DNA of 64,000 nucleotides from DASQZT01 sp963728965 (GTDB taxonomy: Bacteria > Acidobacteriota > Terriglobia > Bryobacterales > Bryobacteraceae). The translations under genes were made by a program, and so were the position numbers. Below are positions 29,628 to 39,469 of the stretch, piece after piece (the stretch's first letter is position 1; each line of letters opens with the position of its first letter). A model generated the notes under the pieces. It ran no database searches, was not told the origin of the DNA, and saw only the letters and a program-made list of their open reading frames with translations. Location: positions 1 through 64,000 of the forward strand of contig CAVSMH010000006.1 in assembly GCA_963728965.1 (NCBI GenBank), written 5' to 3'.

Positions 29628-32515
29628 TCAGGACTTGAGATGGGGAGACTTACGCCCAGCCATTCTGAGCAGTCCTTCCAACGTCACTTCCTTCGACAGC
29701 AGAAACTGCAGAACATTCAGGTTATTGAACTCGCACGTTTCCAAGACGGTTGCCAGTACCAGGTATTCCTGCAGCGAGCGTTCGGTGAAACGGCCATCGG
29801 CGTCGCGACGGTACTTCGCGAAGCGCTTAATGGCGTGCTCGGCATTGTTGTTGTTCCACGGCACGCCGTCATGGTCGAGGAATGTGAACATCTTTCCGCC
29901 GCTCTTCTGAAATCGCTTCTTGTACTTGTTTGCCAGCGGCGAAACGAAGCTGGCAGAAGCCACTGCCTTCAGAAACAGAGCGACTGACTGCTTGTGCTTG
30001 TGCAGATATCGCTTCTTTAGGCCGCGCTTGTCCACCGTCTCGATTATTTTTCGCAGCAGGACACCAAACTCCTGGGCGATGCCTTTGAGTTCGGTGTCTA
30101 ACAGGTTGCTGAAAAAGGGTATTTCGATGCCCGAAAGCACCCAATGTCTCGCTCCGTCAAACGTAGAATCAACAGTTTGCGGCTGTTGGTAAGTGCCATT
30201 CTAAGTAGTCCGGGGACTTTTTCAGCAGCCTGCTAATGGGTTCTTGAGTACGTCGTCATCAATGTCGCGGACGAAATGCACGAGACACTTCTGTTGCTCG
30301 CACTTGAAAGAGTCGTACGCAGTGTAGAAATCGGATATCAGAACACCCGAGAAGTTTGCGAGCATCTCTTGGAGAAACGCCCCTTCCCGAGATGGCTTGT
30401 AGAAGTAGTAGACCTTGTCCATGGTGGTCATGACCCAGACATAGCCCTTTTGCTTTCGGAGTCGCACCGTGGTTTCGTCAATGTGGATCACTGGACTTTC
30501 CAAAATGTTTTGGAGGATCTCGTCACAGAGGGGCTGGTAGAGGGCCATGATATATCGCTTTGACCGGAAGAACTGGCTCTGGTTAAACGCCAGCCCGAAG
30601 ACATCCTCCAGGCTCTTCTCCACGCGACCCATGTTCAAGCCGCAAGCAACGTTGGAGTAAACGCACCAGCTCATGAGGCCGTGGCCAAATCTGTACCGGT
30701 TGTGCGGGCCTTCTCCGGAACGGAACTCACCTTTACACTTGGAACAGGAGTACCGCCACGAAACGGTGCGAGTGATCCACTTTTTCACTCCGCCCTTGAC
30801 GAACTTCAGATCCACCAGAACGTGGCTCATCTGCTTGCCTTTGTGAATATCCTTGCTTCGGCATTCGGGACAGCGCTGGCTTTCAAACGTGTGGACCTTG
30901 TTGACACGAAGCGAGGTCCGTCGGAGTTTTCGGCGTCTCTTGTTGATTGTCTTGAAGTGCGGATGAAGACCTTGTCGCGCTGGTAATCGAAATAGCCACA
31001 TTTAGCGACCTTCTTGAGATCTTCGGACGCGTATTCCTTTGGCCTGAATAACTCCCAGCGTGGGCGATCCGTGGTCAATTCCTCGGTTCGGATGGTTTTG
31101 ACGGCAGTCGTCGGGGCTATAACGGTTGAATCCGCTGGGATCAATCCCCGGATGAAGTCGGAAATGTGCCTCAGTTCCCGGCAGTCGTCCCGGTTGTATT
31201 GAACGAGCCTGGCTTTGATGTCGGCATCGCGATTGTCATCCCAGTTCTTGCGCCACACGATGCTGTCCAGTCCCGTGGCGTCTCCCCCTACCCGCTGGAA
31301 TCCGAGAAACCGTCCAATCTCTTTGAGGCCATTCGAATAGGTTGGAAAGTAGACGTGCGGATGGATGGCCGACAGCACGTTCGTCGCTCGGTCCAGAATC
31401 ATATCGACTTTCGGTTGGAGGTATTCGGGTACCCTCGCCTTCATCCTCTTCAATGCGGCCGCTTCGTACCCCCCGAAGTGCAAGACTCGAAAATCGGGCA
31501 ATTTGCATATGGCTTCGGCAAACAGGGCGAACATTGTTGGTTCGTCTGATTCTCGATCCGCCCAGAAGGTGTGGAAGATTTCCTGTCCCTCACTCACAAC
31601 CAGAGCACCGATCAGATAGTAGGAGTCATTGTCAGGCAACCCTTCGATATCCAGGTATACCTGGGCCTTCGAGTCGGGAAGGGGCGCGTTCCCGTTGATG
31701 TAGACGGTGTTCTCCCGAATCGCAAGCGCTTGCAAGGCGGGGTAACGCAGCCTACCGGGGTTCTTCGCTCGCTTCGGCGTCCTGCGCGGGCGGAAAGTGT
31801 AGGACAACTGGGTGACGGTGAAGATCCCCTTGCTGCGGTACCGGGTACGTTCGTCCTCCGTGATGCCTGCCAGCAGGCTGAGGTCGTCTGTCTCAACTGC
31901 CTTCTGCTTGCAGCGATCTCGAAATTCGCACTCGGGACAATGCCGGTTCAGGACGGGGTCGGGCTGCACTTGACCGGCGATGAGGGTAGAAATCTTCGCG
32001 GCAGTTTCCCGAACTTCGATTTCCAAGGCAGAAGTCTTCACTCGAAGAGCGACGAAGTCGTCGCCGTGGATGATCTTGCCGAAATCCACTTGGCGGCCCA
32101 GTGCTTCCGACAACACGTGCGCGTCGAATGCCAATAGGAGCTTGTCATACCTGTTGAGCTCGTTTGTGAAGATGAACCGAACCGGAATGAACTGGGCCGG
32201 TGTGCCTGGGGTGTCCCCTGGTGGCCGCTCCAACGCGTCAATTGCTGACTCGAGGTTCTTAGCGGACGCCTTGCTGTCTACTGCGAGGCGCCACATTGCC
32301 GACTTCAGGTCTTTCCCGCTGAGCGGCCCCGTAACACATTCATTGCCCTCGGTTCCATGCTTTATGCGATTGATCCCCTCGCTTCGATAGGAGGAGCTCT
32401 GAGCCTGGACCCAGCCTGCGTAGGCGTTGCTCGTTCCAGTTTCGCCGCGCGACCAGAGAAAACACTTAGTGGGGCACTTGAGATAGGCCACGAAGAGGCG
32501 GGATGTGACGGTCAT
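29628..32515 (-). pseudogene. RecB-like (TM0106-type) nuclease joined to an IS66-like transposase, frameshifted and split by a MITE
   Basis: From the ATG at 32515 the frame encodes a TM0106-family RecB-like nuclease. It has an LKCPTKCFLW start, a Cys cluster (HCPECEFRDRC) and an RNase H-like part with VYLDIEGLPDND and YNRDDCRELRHI. It continues to FDYQRDKVFIRTS near 30970. Shifting by one base gives KTINKRRRKLRRTSL, a zinc finger (CPECRSKD), then a DDE transposase with HIDETTVRLRKQ, GVLISDFYTAYDS and PWNNNNAEHAIKRF. A 131-bp MITE sits in the middle; excision restores KNPLDTELKG. I recall long proteins with both domains, so this is probably one gene. It cannot be active now. Confidence 0.6.
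30102..30232. mobile_element. 131-bp MITE, copy A, inside the transposase gene
   Basis: The ends are CAGGTTGCTGAAAAAG and, on the other strand, CAGGCTGCTGAAAAAG. CTAA flanks it on both sides (30098-30101 and 30233-30236). The sequence is identical to copies B and C. The 4-bp CTAA fits the YTAR target preference of IS5-group elements. No transposase is encoded. Confidence 0.9.
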
Positions 32516-32726
32516 ATAGACCAAGCTACTTGATTACGCGAATGGTGGGGCGGTGATCGTTGACGACTGCTGTTGCATACGGACCCATTTTCGTGACGGG
32601 CGTCGCGATGATGGGATGACCGGATGAGCGCGGTGCTGCGCGGTGAACTCGCCCCGATTAGGCGGTAAGCGTCAGAGCAACCACAGGATTGGCGCGGGTC
32701 GGGACACCGGCGTACTCTGCGAGTAG

Positions 32727-33098
32727 ATGCCTATGGCCGTGATTAGCGTAGTGGAGTGGATCCCTGTCGAGTCAGGCCTATTCTCATCGGCGGCCTATCG
32801 GGCCGGCGTGCAACAACTCTACTTGAGGTTCCAGGACGGCAAAATCTATCGGTTCTTCGACTGCCCCGTGACCGTGTACCACGAGTTTGTCGCGGCCGCG
32901 TCGAAGGGCAGATATTTCTCGCAGAAAATTCGTAATCGTTTCCGCTATGAGATGCTCCGCCGCGGCAGTTCTGGCAACCCACATGGTGCGAGCCCGCAGT
33001 CGTGCTTGGAGGAACAACTGAGAGCCTCTGTTTTACTGGCGAAAAACCCGCGCCGCTCAGCCACGGGATGCAGCCCAGCCGGCAGCGTGCCGGAATGA
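32727..33098 (+). CDS. KTSC-domain protein
   Basis: This is a 123-residue protein whose first 80 residues match the KTSC domain: SGLFSSAAYRAGVQQLYLRF, YRFFDCPVTVYHEFVAA and KGRYFSQKIRNRF. KTSC is a small domain of unclear role, often in single-domain accessory proteins. The last 40 residues are low in similarity and may be the result of sequence change near the transposon end. It stands alone between the nuclease/transposase unit and an IS66-type relic. Confidence 0.75.
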   Translation: MPMAVISVVEWIPVESGLFSSAAYRAGVQQLYLRFQDGKIYRFFDCPVTVYHEFVAAASKGRYFSQKIRNRFRYEMLRRGSSGNPHGASPQSCLEEQLRASVLLAKNPRRSATGCSPAGSVPE

Positions 33099-33177
33099 AT
33101 GCGCTGAATAGAAGGTTAGAGGAGTTTGGCGTAGCGAAGCAAGGTAGTCGCGCAATCAACTACAGGATGGGCCGGCT

Positions 33178-34533
33178 TCAACGCCTGCGCGCAGCCCAGG
33201 CAGCTGGGGTAAGGTTAGCCAGTTTCTGAACGCGGACGTCGGCCAAGCCGGGAAGGATAGCCGCCAGATATTCACGGATGGGAACCCCCAGGCGGCGGCA
33301 GCTTTCCGTGACCGATAAGATGGCGGCAATACGTGGTCCCGCCGTTGGACTCCCAATGTGGATCCAGTTCTTCCTGCCGATCGCGACGCCACGCATCGAA
33401 TTCTCAGCCAGGTTGTTGCTCAGTTCCACTTCCGGATGTTGGAGAAAGATCTCCAGTCGCGGCCATTGTCCGAGTACGTAAGCTACCGCTTTCCCCAGCT
33501 TGCTGGCAGGCAACGCGTGCTGCAGCGCGGCATCCAATTGTTCCTTGATGATACGAAGCAGTTTGGGCGCGTGCAGGGCTCGCAATTCATGGCGCGCAGC
33601 CAAATCGTAAGCCTTCTCCCGCGCCGCGCGATCGATGGCGAACAACTCGTCAATACGTTCCACAATCGCCTTGGCAACAGTCTCGCCGGGCGCCAATTCG
33701 TGGGCCTCAAACAGACCTCGGCGCGCATGCGCCCAACAGGCCACATGGACCATCTTCGGCCCGCCGACCTTTTCGTAAGCGATGTAGCCGTCGGTCTGTA
33801 ATATCCCCCCGAATTCTTCCAAGAACTGTTTCGGCCCCGCCCTTCCCCTGCCCATCTGAAATTCAAACACCACGCTGCCGCCGGGCCTGCCATATTGCCA
33901 GAGATAAGCTTGATGATTGCTCCCACTTCGGTCGTGCATCTGTACATCCACCGGCGTTTCATCCGCTTGAATGTATCCTTCGCCCAATAGCTCGTTCCGC
34001 ATTACGCTCGTCAACGGAATCAGCAGTTGTCCCACCGTCATCACCCAACCGTCCAGCGTGGCCCTGCTGATCTCCACGCCCGTCTCCCGTTCCAACATGG
34101 CGCTTTGCCGATAGAGCGGGAGATGATCGCAATACTTGGCGATCACCGTGTCGATCACCACCCGATCGCTGACCAGACTCTTTTCGATGATCCGTGCCGG
34201 GGCCGGAGCTGTGACCACACCCCGGTGGCATCCGCAGCAACCGCGCTTCTCGCGCTTGACCACCAACACGAAATACTTGGCCGGCTCCACATCCAGTTGC
34301 TCGCTCTGCTCATAGCCAATGACTTCGGTCGGCTCGCCACAGTGGGCACAGTGTGACTGTTCCGGCGAGCCGGGGATTACGCGTTCTACCCGCGCCAGAT
34401 TGGCCGGTAATGCCTGCCGTCCAGGATGCCGCCGTCTGCGCCTGGGTTGCAACGGCGCCGCTGCCGGCAGCGGTTCGCGCTCACTTTCGGCGATAACTTC
34501 CCGATTGCTGACACCGGGTTCCTGTTCCAGCAA
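33178..34533 (-). pseudogene. IS66-family transposase (TnpC), 5' truncated
   Basis: This IS66 transposase has an N-terminal Cys/His pair (HCAHCGEPTEV), a GCCGCHRGVV second finger and a YIQADETPVDVQ block (first D). GILQTDGYIAYEKV (second D) and VELSNNLAENSMRGVAIG with the late E follow. The frame starts at a TTG at 34533 and continues upstream in frame only to a stop 11 codons earlier. The first 60 or so residues of a normal IS66 transposase are missing, and no tnpA or tnpB is seen. It is probably a dead remnant. Confidence 0.85.
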
Positions 34534-34559
34534 TTCCAGTTGTGTGTTGTTGAGCTTCT

Positions 34560-35022
34560 ACCCCATGCAGACCAAGTCATGTCAGGAGCCTGACCCGATT
34601 AATCCTGAGAAACGCCTTCAGGTCCGCCGATCCACATTGACCCCTCGCCCCCCTTTCCACCGATTGGCGCATCCCGTTGCAGACAGGCTGCGATGCGGCT
34701 ACTGCGGCCAGACAGAGCAGGAGGAATGCCGGTTTCATGAAAGACATGGTAGTCGATGGCGCAACTGCGGACGGAATGGAAAGAACCGGGACAGGCCGAA
34801 GTTTGACGACACAACGAGACCCTCCAGCACGAGACGGCCTTCGCGGTAGTCTTCTCGCCTTCGGACGTATCGTCTTCTTCATGTCCTCATGCCGTGCTGC
34901 TAAAGATCGAACGCCCAGTGGTCACCCTCACCGGCGGCAGTTGTGCCACGGACCCGGCGGGCAGCGTCGCAGCGAGCATACGATGCGGACCCGCCGGGAT
35001 GGCCAGACCAGTTGTGGTCTAA
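34560..35022. other. no gene seen
   Basis: This 460-bp stretch between the IS66 relic and MITE copy B has only short shadow frames. I see no convincing gene, RNA or repeat. Confidence 0.5.
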
Positions 35023-35153
35023 CAGGCTGCTGAAAAAGTCCCCGGACTACTTAGAATGGCACTTACCAACAGCCGCAAACTGTTGATTCTACGTTTGACG
35101 GAGCGAGACATTGGGTGCTTTCGGGCATCGAAATACCCTTTTTCAGCAACCTG
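35023..35153. mobile_element. 131-bp MITE, copy B
   Basis: It has the same 131 bases as copy A in the opposite orientation, starting CAGGCTGCTGAAAAAGTCC. CTAA flanks both sides (35019-35022 and 35154-35157). It lies just downstream of the SCO1 stop. Confidence 0.9.
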
Positions 35154-35160
35154 CTAAGGC

Positions 35161-35763
35161 TTACCGTATCCAGTTCTCATCGATCAGGCGCGGCAGATCG
35201 TGTACCCAGTCGTCCTTGCTGACGCCGCCGGGATAGATGACATGAGCCAGATTGTCTTTCGTGTAGGCGAGGACGAAGTTCGCGTGATTTATCGCGTAAT
35301 TGCCCTGCGCCGGTCCGGCTTTGACGGCCACGGGGACGCCGGCCATTCGTTGCACCGCCGCTATCGCCGGTCCGGGTCCCCTCAGGCCGATGAAGCGCCG
35401 ATCGAACAGGTCCAGCCAGCGGCGCAGCACGGCGGGTGAATCGCGGTCCGGATCCGTGGTGACAAAGACCAGCTTTACCTGGTCCGCGGTTCGCGCCGGG
35501 AGTTTCTTCAACGCGGCACTCAGTACAGCCATGTGCATCGGGCACTGATCGGGGCAGTAGGTGTACCCGAAGAAAAGCAGCGTGACATGGCCTTGGGTGG
35601 CGGCCGCAAAATCAAATGGACGGCCGGAGGTATCGGCGAGAACGAAGCTTGGTTTGGGAAGCGGCGGCGTAACCAACGCTCCCCGGAAGTCATCCGCCGT
35701 TTGCGCCCGGGCCAGGAGGGCGGGCACGATAATCAACCCCAATCCACAGAACGCGCGATTCAT
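35161..35763 (-). CDS. SCO1/SenC-family protein (copper delivery or thiol reduction)
   Basis: SCO proteins have a thioredoxin fold and deliver copper to cytochrome c oxidase, or reduce its thiols, in the periplasm. This one has 200 residues, an N-terminal signal (GLGLIIVPALLARAQ), VTLLFFGYTYCPDQCPMHMA with the CxxxC copper motif, and LVFVTTDPDRDSPAVL. NYAINHANFVLAYT is the region of the conserved His. The start at 35763 follows TTAGGAG. The gene lies between two inverted MITEs. Before the insertions it sat 10 bases after the cupredoxin stop, so the two were an operon for copper handling. Confidence 0.88.
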   Translation of the reverse strand: MNRAFCGLGLIIVPALLARAQTADDFRGALVTPPLPKPSFVLADTSGRPFDFAAATQGHVTLLFFGYTYCPDQCPMHMAVLSAALKKLPARTADQVKLVFVTTDPDRDSPAVLRRWLDLFDRRFIGLRGPGPAIAAVQRMAGVPVAVKAGPAQGNYAINHANFVLAYTKDNLAHVIYPGGVSKDDWVHDLPRLIDENWIR

Positions 35764-35776
35764 ATGGTTCTCCTAA

Positions 35777-35907
35777 CAGGTTGCTGAAAAAGGGTATTTC
35801 GATGCCCGAAAGCACCCAATGTCTCGCTCCGTCAAACGTAGAATCAACAGTTTGCGGCTGTTGGTAAGTGCCATTCTAAGTAGTCCGGGGACTTTTTCAG
35901 CAGCCTG
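35777..35907. mobile_element. 131-bp MITE, copy C, between the cupredoxin and SCO1
   Basis: It is identical to copy A and flanked by CTAA at 35773-35776 and 35908-35911. The target was the shared stop and ribosome-site region TTAGGAG. Because TTAG was duplicated, the cupredoxin keeps its TAG and SCO1 keeps its ribosome site. Confidence 0.9.
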
Positions 35908-36945
35908 CTAATGAACGATCACCGTGCCCTTCATTCCGACGTTGTCGTGAAGGGCGCATATATAGCGGAAGGTGCCGGCCGTTTGGAACGTCACCCGGAA
36001 TCGCGTCGTTCCGAGCGGCGACTGTGCGAGGTTGGGCCGGTCTTGAAACGCGAGCGTCAGCAGCCCGGAGTTCGCGCTGTCGTTAATCGAACTGATGTTT
36101 GCATGCCGCGCGCCGTCCGCGTCGGTGGTCACGACAGGCGGAGGCGATGGCGGGCGTGGGTCAGCCGGTTCCGTCCCGAAGGTCACCGTATGGGGCGTCG
36201 ACGGGTCCAGGTTCGTCCACTCCACTGTGTCCCCGACACGAACGACAATCGTGTCGCGCAGGAACCGGAAAAGCGCTGCCGTCTGCGAGCCGCCGCCACT
36301 GGTGGTTACGATATCGCCGACACCCGCGGTGACTTTGGCCGCCGGGCCTCCGTCGTTGTCTTCGGCAATGCCACGGTTGGCCAGCCTGCTCGCCTCCCCC
36401 ACGACCGCCGCTCCGTCTGTCAGAGCTTCGCGGTTATAAAAGGTCTGTTCGTAGGGAAGCTGCTCGGCTGGGTCCAGGACGTGGACCGCTCCGGTCATAT
36501 CGAAGTGCACAAGGCAACTGAACTTGTAATTGCCTGCCTTTGGGAACTTTACCGAGTAGCTCTGCGGGCCGACGATGTTGTCGAAGGTGCCCATCACACC
36601 GGAATTGACGCACGCGGAGCCGTCGTAGCTGGAGCCGTCGGACGTCGTGCCCGGACAGCCGATCGGAACTCCAAACTGGCCGAAGAAAGGCGGCCGGACC
36701 TGGCCGGGCATCAGGAATGTGACGGTGTGGATTTCCGTACTGGCGATGGTCCAACGGATGCTGTCGTTCGCATGGATCCAGTATTCGTTCGGCAGGAAGG
36801 CCAAGGCCTGGCTTCCCAAATCCCGGCTCTGCATTCCAACCCAGGCCTGCCATTCCCTGGCTTGAACCGTACCGGCTGACGACGAGGCGAGTACAAGAGC
36901 GAAAACCACGCTCGGACGCGCGGGGCTGTTTCGAACCAATTTCAT
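35908..36945 (-). CDS. secreted two-domain cupredoxin
   Basis: This is a 345-residue secreted protein. I chose the ATG at 36945 after AAGGAGGACCTG; the frame opens earlier. It has a signal peptide (VVFALVLASSSAGTVQA) and two plastocyanin-like domains. Domain 1 has HTVTFLMPG and FSCLVHFDM. Domain 2 has TPHTVTFGTEP and YICALHDNVGMKG. Each supplies the His, Cys, His, Met set of a type 1 copper site. A linker with PPSPPPV lies in domain 2. It is probably a periplasmic electron carrier or copper carrier with SCO1. The stop TAG lies in the MITE target duplication. Confidence 0.85.
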   Translation of the reverse strand: MKLVRNSPARPSVVFALVLASSSAGTVQAREWQAWVGMQSRDLGSQALAFLPNEYWIHANDSIRWTIASTEIHTVTFLMPGQVRPPFFGQFGVPIGCPGTTSDGSSYDGSACVNSGVMGTFDNIVGPQSYSVKFPKAGNYKFSCLVHFDMTGAVHVLDPAEQLPYEQTFYNREALTDGAAVVGEASRLANRGIAEDNDGGPAAKVTAGVGDIVTTSGGGSQTAALFRFLRDTIVVRVGDTVEWTNLDPSTPHTVTFGTEPADPRPPSPPPVVTTDADGARHANISSINDSANSGLLTLAFQDRPNLAQSPLGTTRFRVTFQTAGTFRYICALHDNVGMKGTVIVH

Positions 36946-37149
36946 CAGGTCCTCCTTGCGGCGGTTGACGACCGCTGCAGACGAGATTTTGCGGTTTCGG
37001 CAGCTGAAAAATCCAGTCACACGCGATCACCGGCCGTCAAATTTCGATCACGGGCTAATCCCCTGAAATTGAAGTATGTTGCTCGTGGTTACTCATCGAG
37101 AGTCTGTGGTAAACTCGCCTCCAAGCCCGGAGGCGGGAAGGGTTTGGGC

Positions 37150-39372
37150 ATGGAACCGGGAGCCGATTGCGCTGGGGATAACTACCGGGGGGCGAGTTTA
37201 CGTTTCGGTCCGTTCGAGTTCGATGTTTGCGCCGGAGAACTGTGCAAGGGGGGCCGCCGGATTCGACTTCAGGAGCAGCCCTTTCAGATTCTCCGGATGC
37301 TTTTGGAGTCTCCGGGTGAAGTGGTTTGGCGGGAGGACATTCGCAAACGCCTGTGGCCCGGCAACACCGTCGTTGGGTTCGATCACAGTATCAGTGTGGC
37401 GGTGAGGCGCCTGCGCGACGCCCTTTGCGACTCAGCGGATGAGCCGAGGTACATCGAAACGGTTGCGCGGCGTGGCTACCGGTTCATCGCGACGATAGAG
37501 CGCATTTCCTCCGCACCTGTCCCGGTACCGTCAGCCGTCCTTTTGACAGAAAGTGCCGTCGCCAGCAGACCGGAAGATGCGCGTCGGGCCCGTTTCCGCT
37601 TCGTTCAGCGATGGGTTCCCATTGCGGCGATCCTCGCCGCCATCGTCCTGGTTTGGGGCGGGGTGAACTATGAGCTTCGCCGGCAGCCTCCTGGTGCAGC
37701 GGATCAGCCACTGACCAGGCTCTATCTGGAATTGGGGACCGAATTGCCCCCGAGTTCGGAATCACTAGTCAGCACCGCTATTTCTCCGGACGGCCGGCGC
37801 GTAGTTTACATGTCGGGCTCAAAGCTGTTCTCCAGATCTCTCGATCAGCCCACGGGGCGCGAACTGGCCGGTACGGAAGCGGGAAGATCTCCCTTCTTCT
37901 CACCGGATGGGCGTTGGGTAGGCTTCTTCGCAAAAGACGATCTGAAGAAGGTTTCCATCGCAGGCGGCCAAGCGGCCGTCCTGGCCAAGTGCCCCCTAGG
38001 TCACGGCGGTAGTTGGAGCGACGATGGCTCCATCATTGCGGGCTGCAATTTCACGCTGTCCAAGGTTCCGGCAAGCGGCGGTCCGCTGATCCCGCTGACG
38101 GAACTGCCCCCGGGAGAGATCGTCCATCGCTGGCCGCAGGTGCTGCCGGGCGGCAAAGCAGTGCTGTTCACGGCCTATCCCGCCGTCACGGGTGTGGATG
38201 GAGCGGCGATTCGGGTGATCTCGACCAAGGACCGTCGCGTGAAAACACTCGTGCCGAGCGGCACGTGGGGACGGTACCTGATGAGCGGCCACCTGGTTTA
38301 CGTCAACAACGGCGCGCTCTTTGCCGTCCCGTTCGATCCGAATGCCCTCGAACTCCGGGGTACCCCCGTGCGCGTGCTGGACGAGATCGCCTACAGCGCC
38401 GCATTCGGTTGCGCGCAGATTGACTTTACTCGGACCGGGACCCTGGTTTATCGAAGTTCAAGAGCCGGGCGGGGATTGGTCACCATACAGTGGTTCGATA
38501 ACTCAGGCGGCACGAAGCCGCTGCTGCCGGTCCCCGGGAACTATCTTTCGCCTACCTTGTCGCCGGATGGGAGCCGATTGGCGCTCACCTCTGCGGGCGA
38601 CATCTGGGTTTACGCTTTGGGCCACGGGAGGATGACACGACTGACGGTTGGGGGCGGCTACACCACTCCGGTCTGGAGCGTCGATGGGCAGTACCTTGTA
38701 TTTCGAGCGGCCCGAGACATGCTGTGGATTCGCGCCGACGGAACCGGGCAGCCTTCGGTTTTGTCACAGAGCAGCAATCAACAAACGCCGTGGTCGTTTT
38801 CACCTGACGGCAAACAACTGGCCTTCGTAGAGATCGATCCGAAGACGGGAGCGGACATTTGGACCGTGCCCGTGGAAACCGGCCCCTCAGGCCTTCGGGC
38901 TGGGAGGCCCGAAGTGTTTCTGCGCACCTCCTTTCATGAGAGAGGCCCGGCTTTCTCGCCCGATGGGCGCTGGATCGCATATATGTCCGATGAATCCGGC
39001 GACTACCGCGTGTACGTGAAAGAATTTCCGCATGGAGCTGCGAAACGGCAAGTCTCAACAGACCCCGGCGGCTACCCGGCATGGTCGCGAAACGGGCGGC
39101 AGCTGTTCTTTTTGTACCTGGGGCCTGATCGCCAGATAAAGACCGTGTCCTACAGCGCGTCTCGCGATACGTTCGTGGCTGAGACACCACGTATTTTTCC
39201 AACAAAGATCGCACACTTCGGTACAACCAGAAGCTATGATCCCGCGCCGGACGGTAAACGGGTGGTGGCGCTGACGGCCGCCGAAGATGCGCCGGAAGGC
39301 GATAGCCGGCTCGAATTCCTGCTCAACTTCTTCGACGAATTGCGTCGCCGGGTGCCCGGTACATACAATTGA
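37150..39372 (+). CDS. CadC-like winged-helix regulator fused to a TolB/PD40 beta-propeller sensor
   Basis: This is a 740-residue protein. The winged-helix domain (Trans_reg_C) covers about residues 20-115, with RIRLQEQPFQILRMLL, GFDHSISVAVRRLRDAL and YIETVARRGYRF. A membrane helix near residue 160 (IAAILAAIVLVWGGV) follows, then a C-terminal propeller of PD40 repeats (SPDGRRVVYMS, SPDGRWVGFF, SPDGKQLAFVE, SPDGRWIAYMS). Such proteins are typical of acidobacteria; the propeller lies outside the membrane and the helix inside. I start at the ATG at 37150 rather than an upstream TTG. It is divergent from the cupredoxin, with a shared upstream region of about 200 bases, so it may regulate that pair. 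Its ligand is unknown. Confidence 0.85.
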   Translation: MEPGADCAGDNYRGASLRFGPFEFDVCAGELCKGGRRIRLQEQPFQILRMLLESPGEVVWREDIRKRLWPGNTVVGFDHSISVAVRRLRDALCDSADEPRYIETVARRGYRFIATIERISSAPVPVPSAVLLTESAVASRPEDARRARFRFVQRWVPIAAILAAIVLVWGGVNYELRRQPPGAADQPLTRLYLELGTELPPSSESLVSTAISPDGRRVVYMSGSKLFSRSLDQPTGRELAGTEAGRSPFFSPDGRWVGFFAKDDLKKVSIAGGQAAVLAKCPLGHGGSWSDDGSIIAGCNFTLSKVPASGGPLIPLTELPPGEIVHRWPQVLPGGKAVLFTAYPAVTGVDGAAIRVISTKDRRVKTLVPSGTWGRYLMSGHLVYVNNGALFAVPFDPNALELRGTPVRVLDEIAYSAAFGCAQIDFTRTGTLVYRSSRAGRGLVTIQWFDNSGGTKPLLPVPGNYLSPTLSPDGSRLALTSAGDIWVYALGHGRMTRLTVGGGYTTPVWSVDGQYLVFRAARDMLWIRADGTGQPSVLSQSSNQQTPWSFSPDGKQLAFVEIDPKTGADIWTVPVETGPSGLRAGRPEVFLRTSFHERGPAFSPDGRWIAYMSDESGDYRVYVKEFPHGAAKRQVSTDPGGYPAWSRNGRQLFFLYLGPDRQIKTVSYSASRDTFVAETPRIFPTKIAHFGTTRSYDPAPDGKRVVALTAAEDAPEGDSRLEFLLNFFDELRRRVPGTYN

Positions 39373-39469
39373 TCGAGCCAAGGGCTGACGGCGTCGAACG
39401 GCGTTTTCGCCTCGGCACTCGCTGATTTTCAAGCGGCGACATCGATGTGCCTGCGTGCCTGCACCGCGA

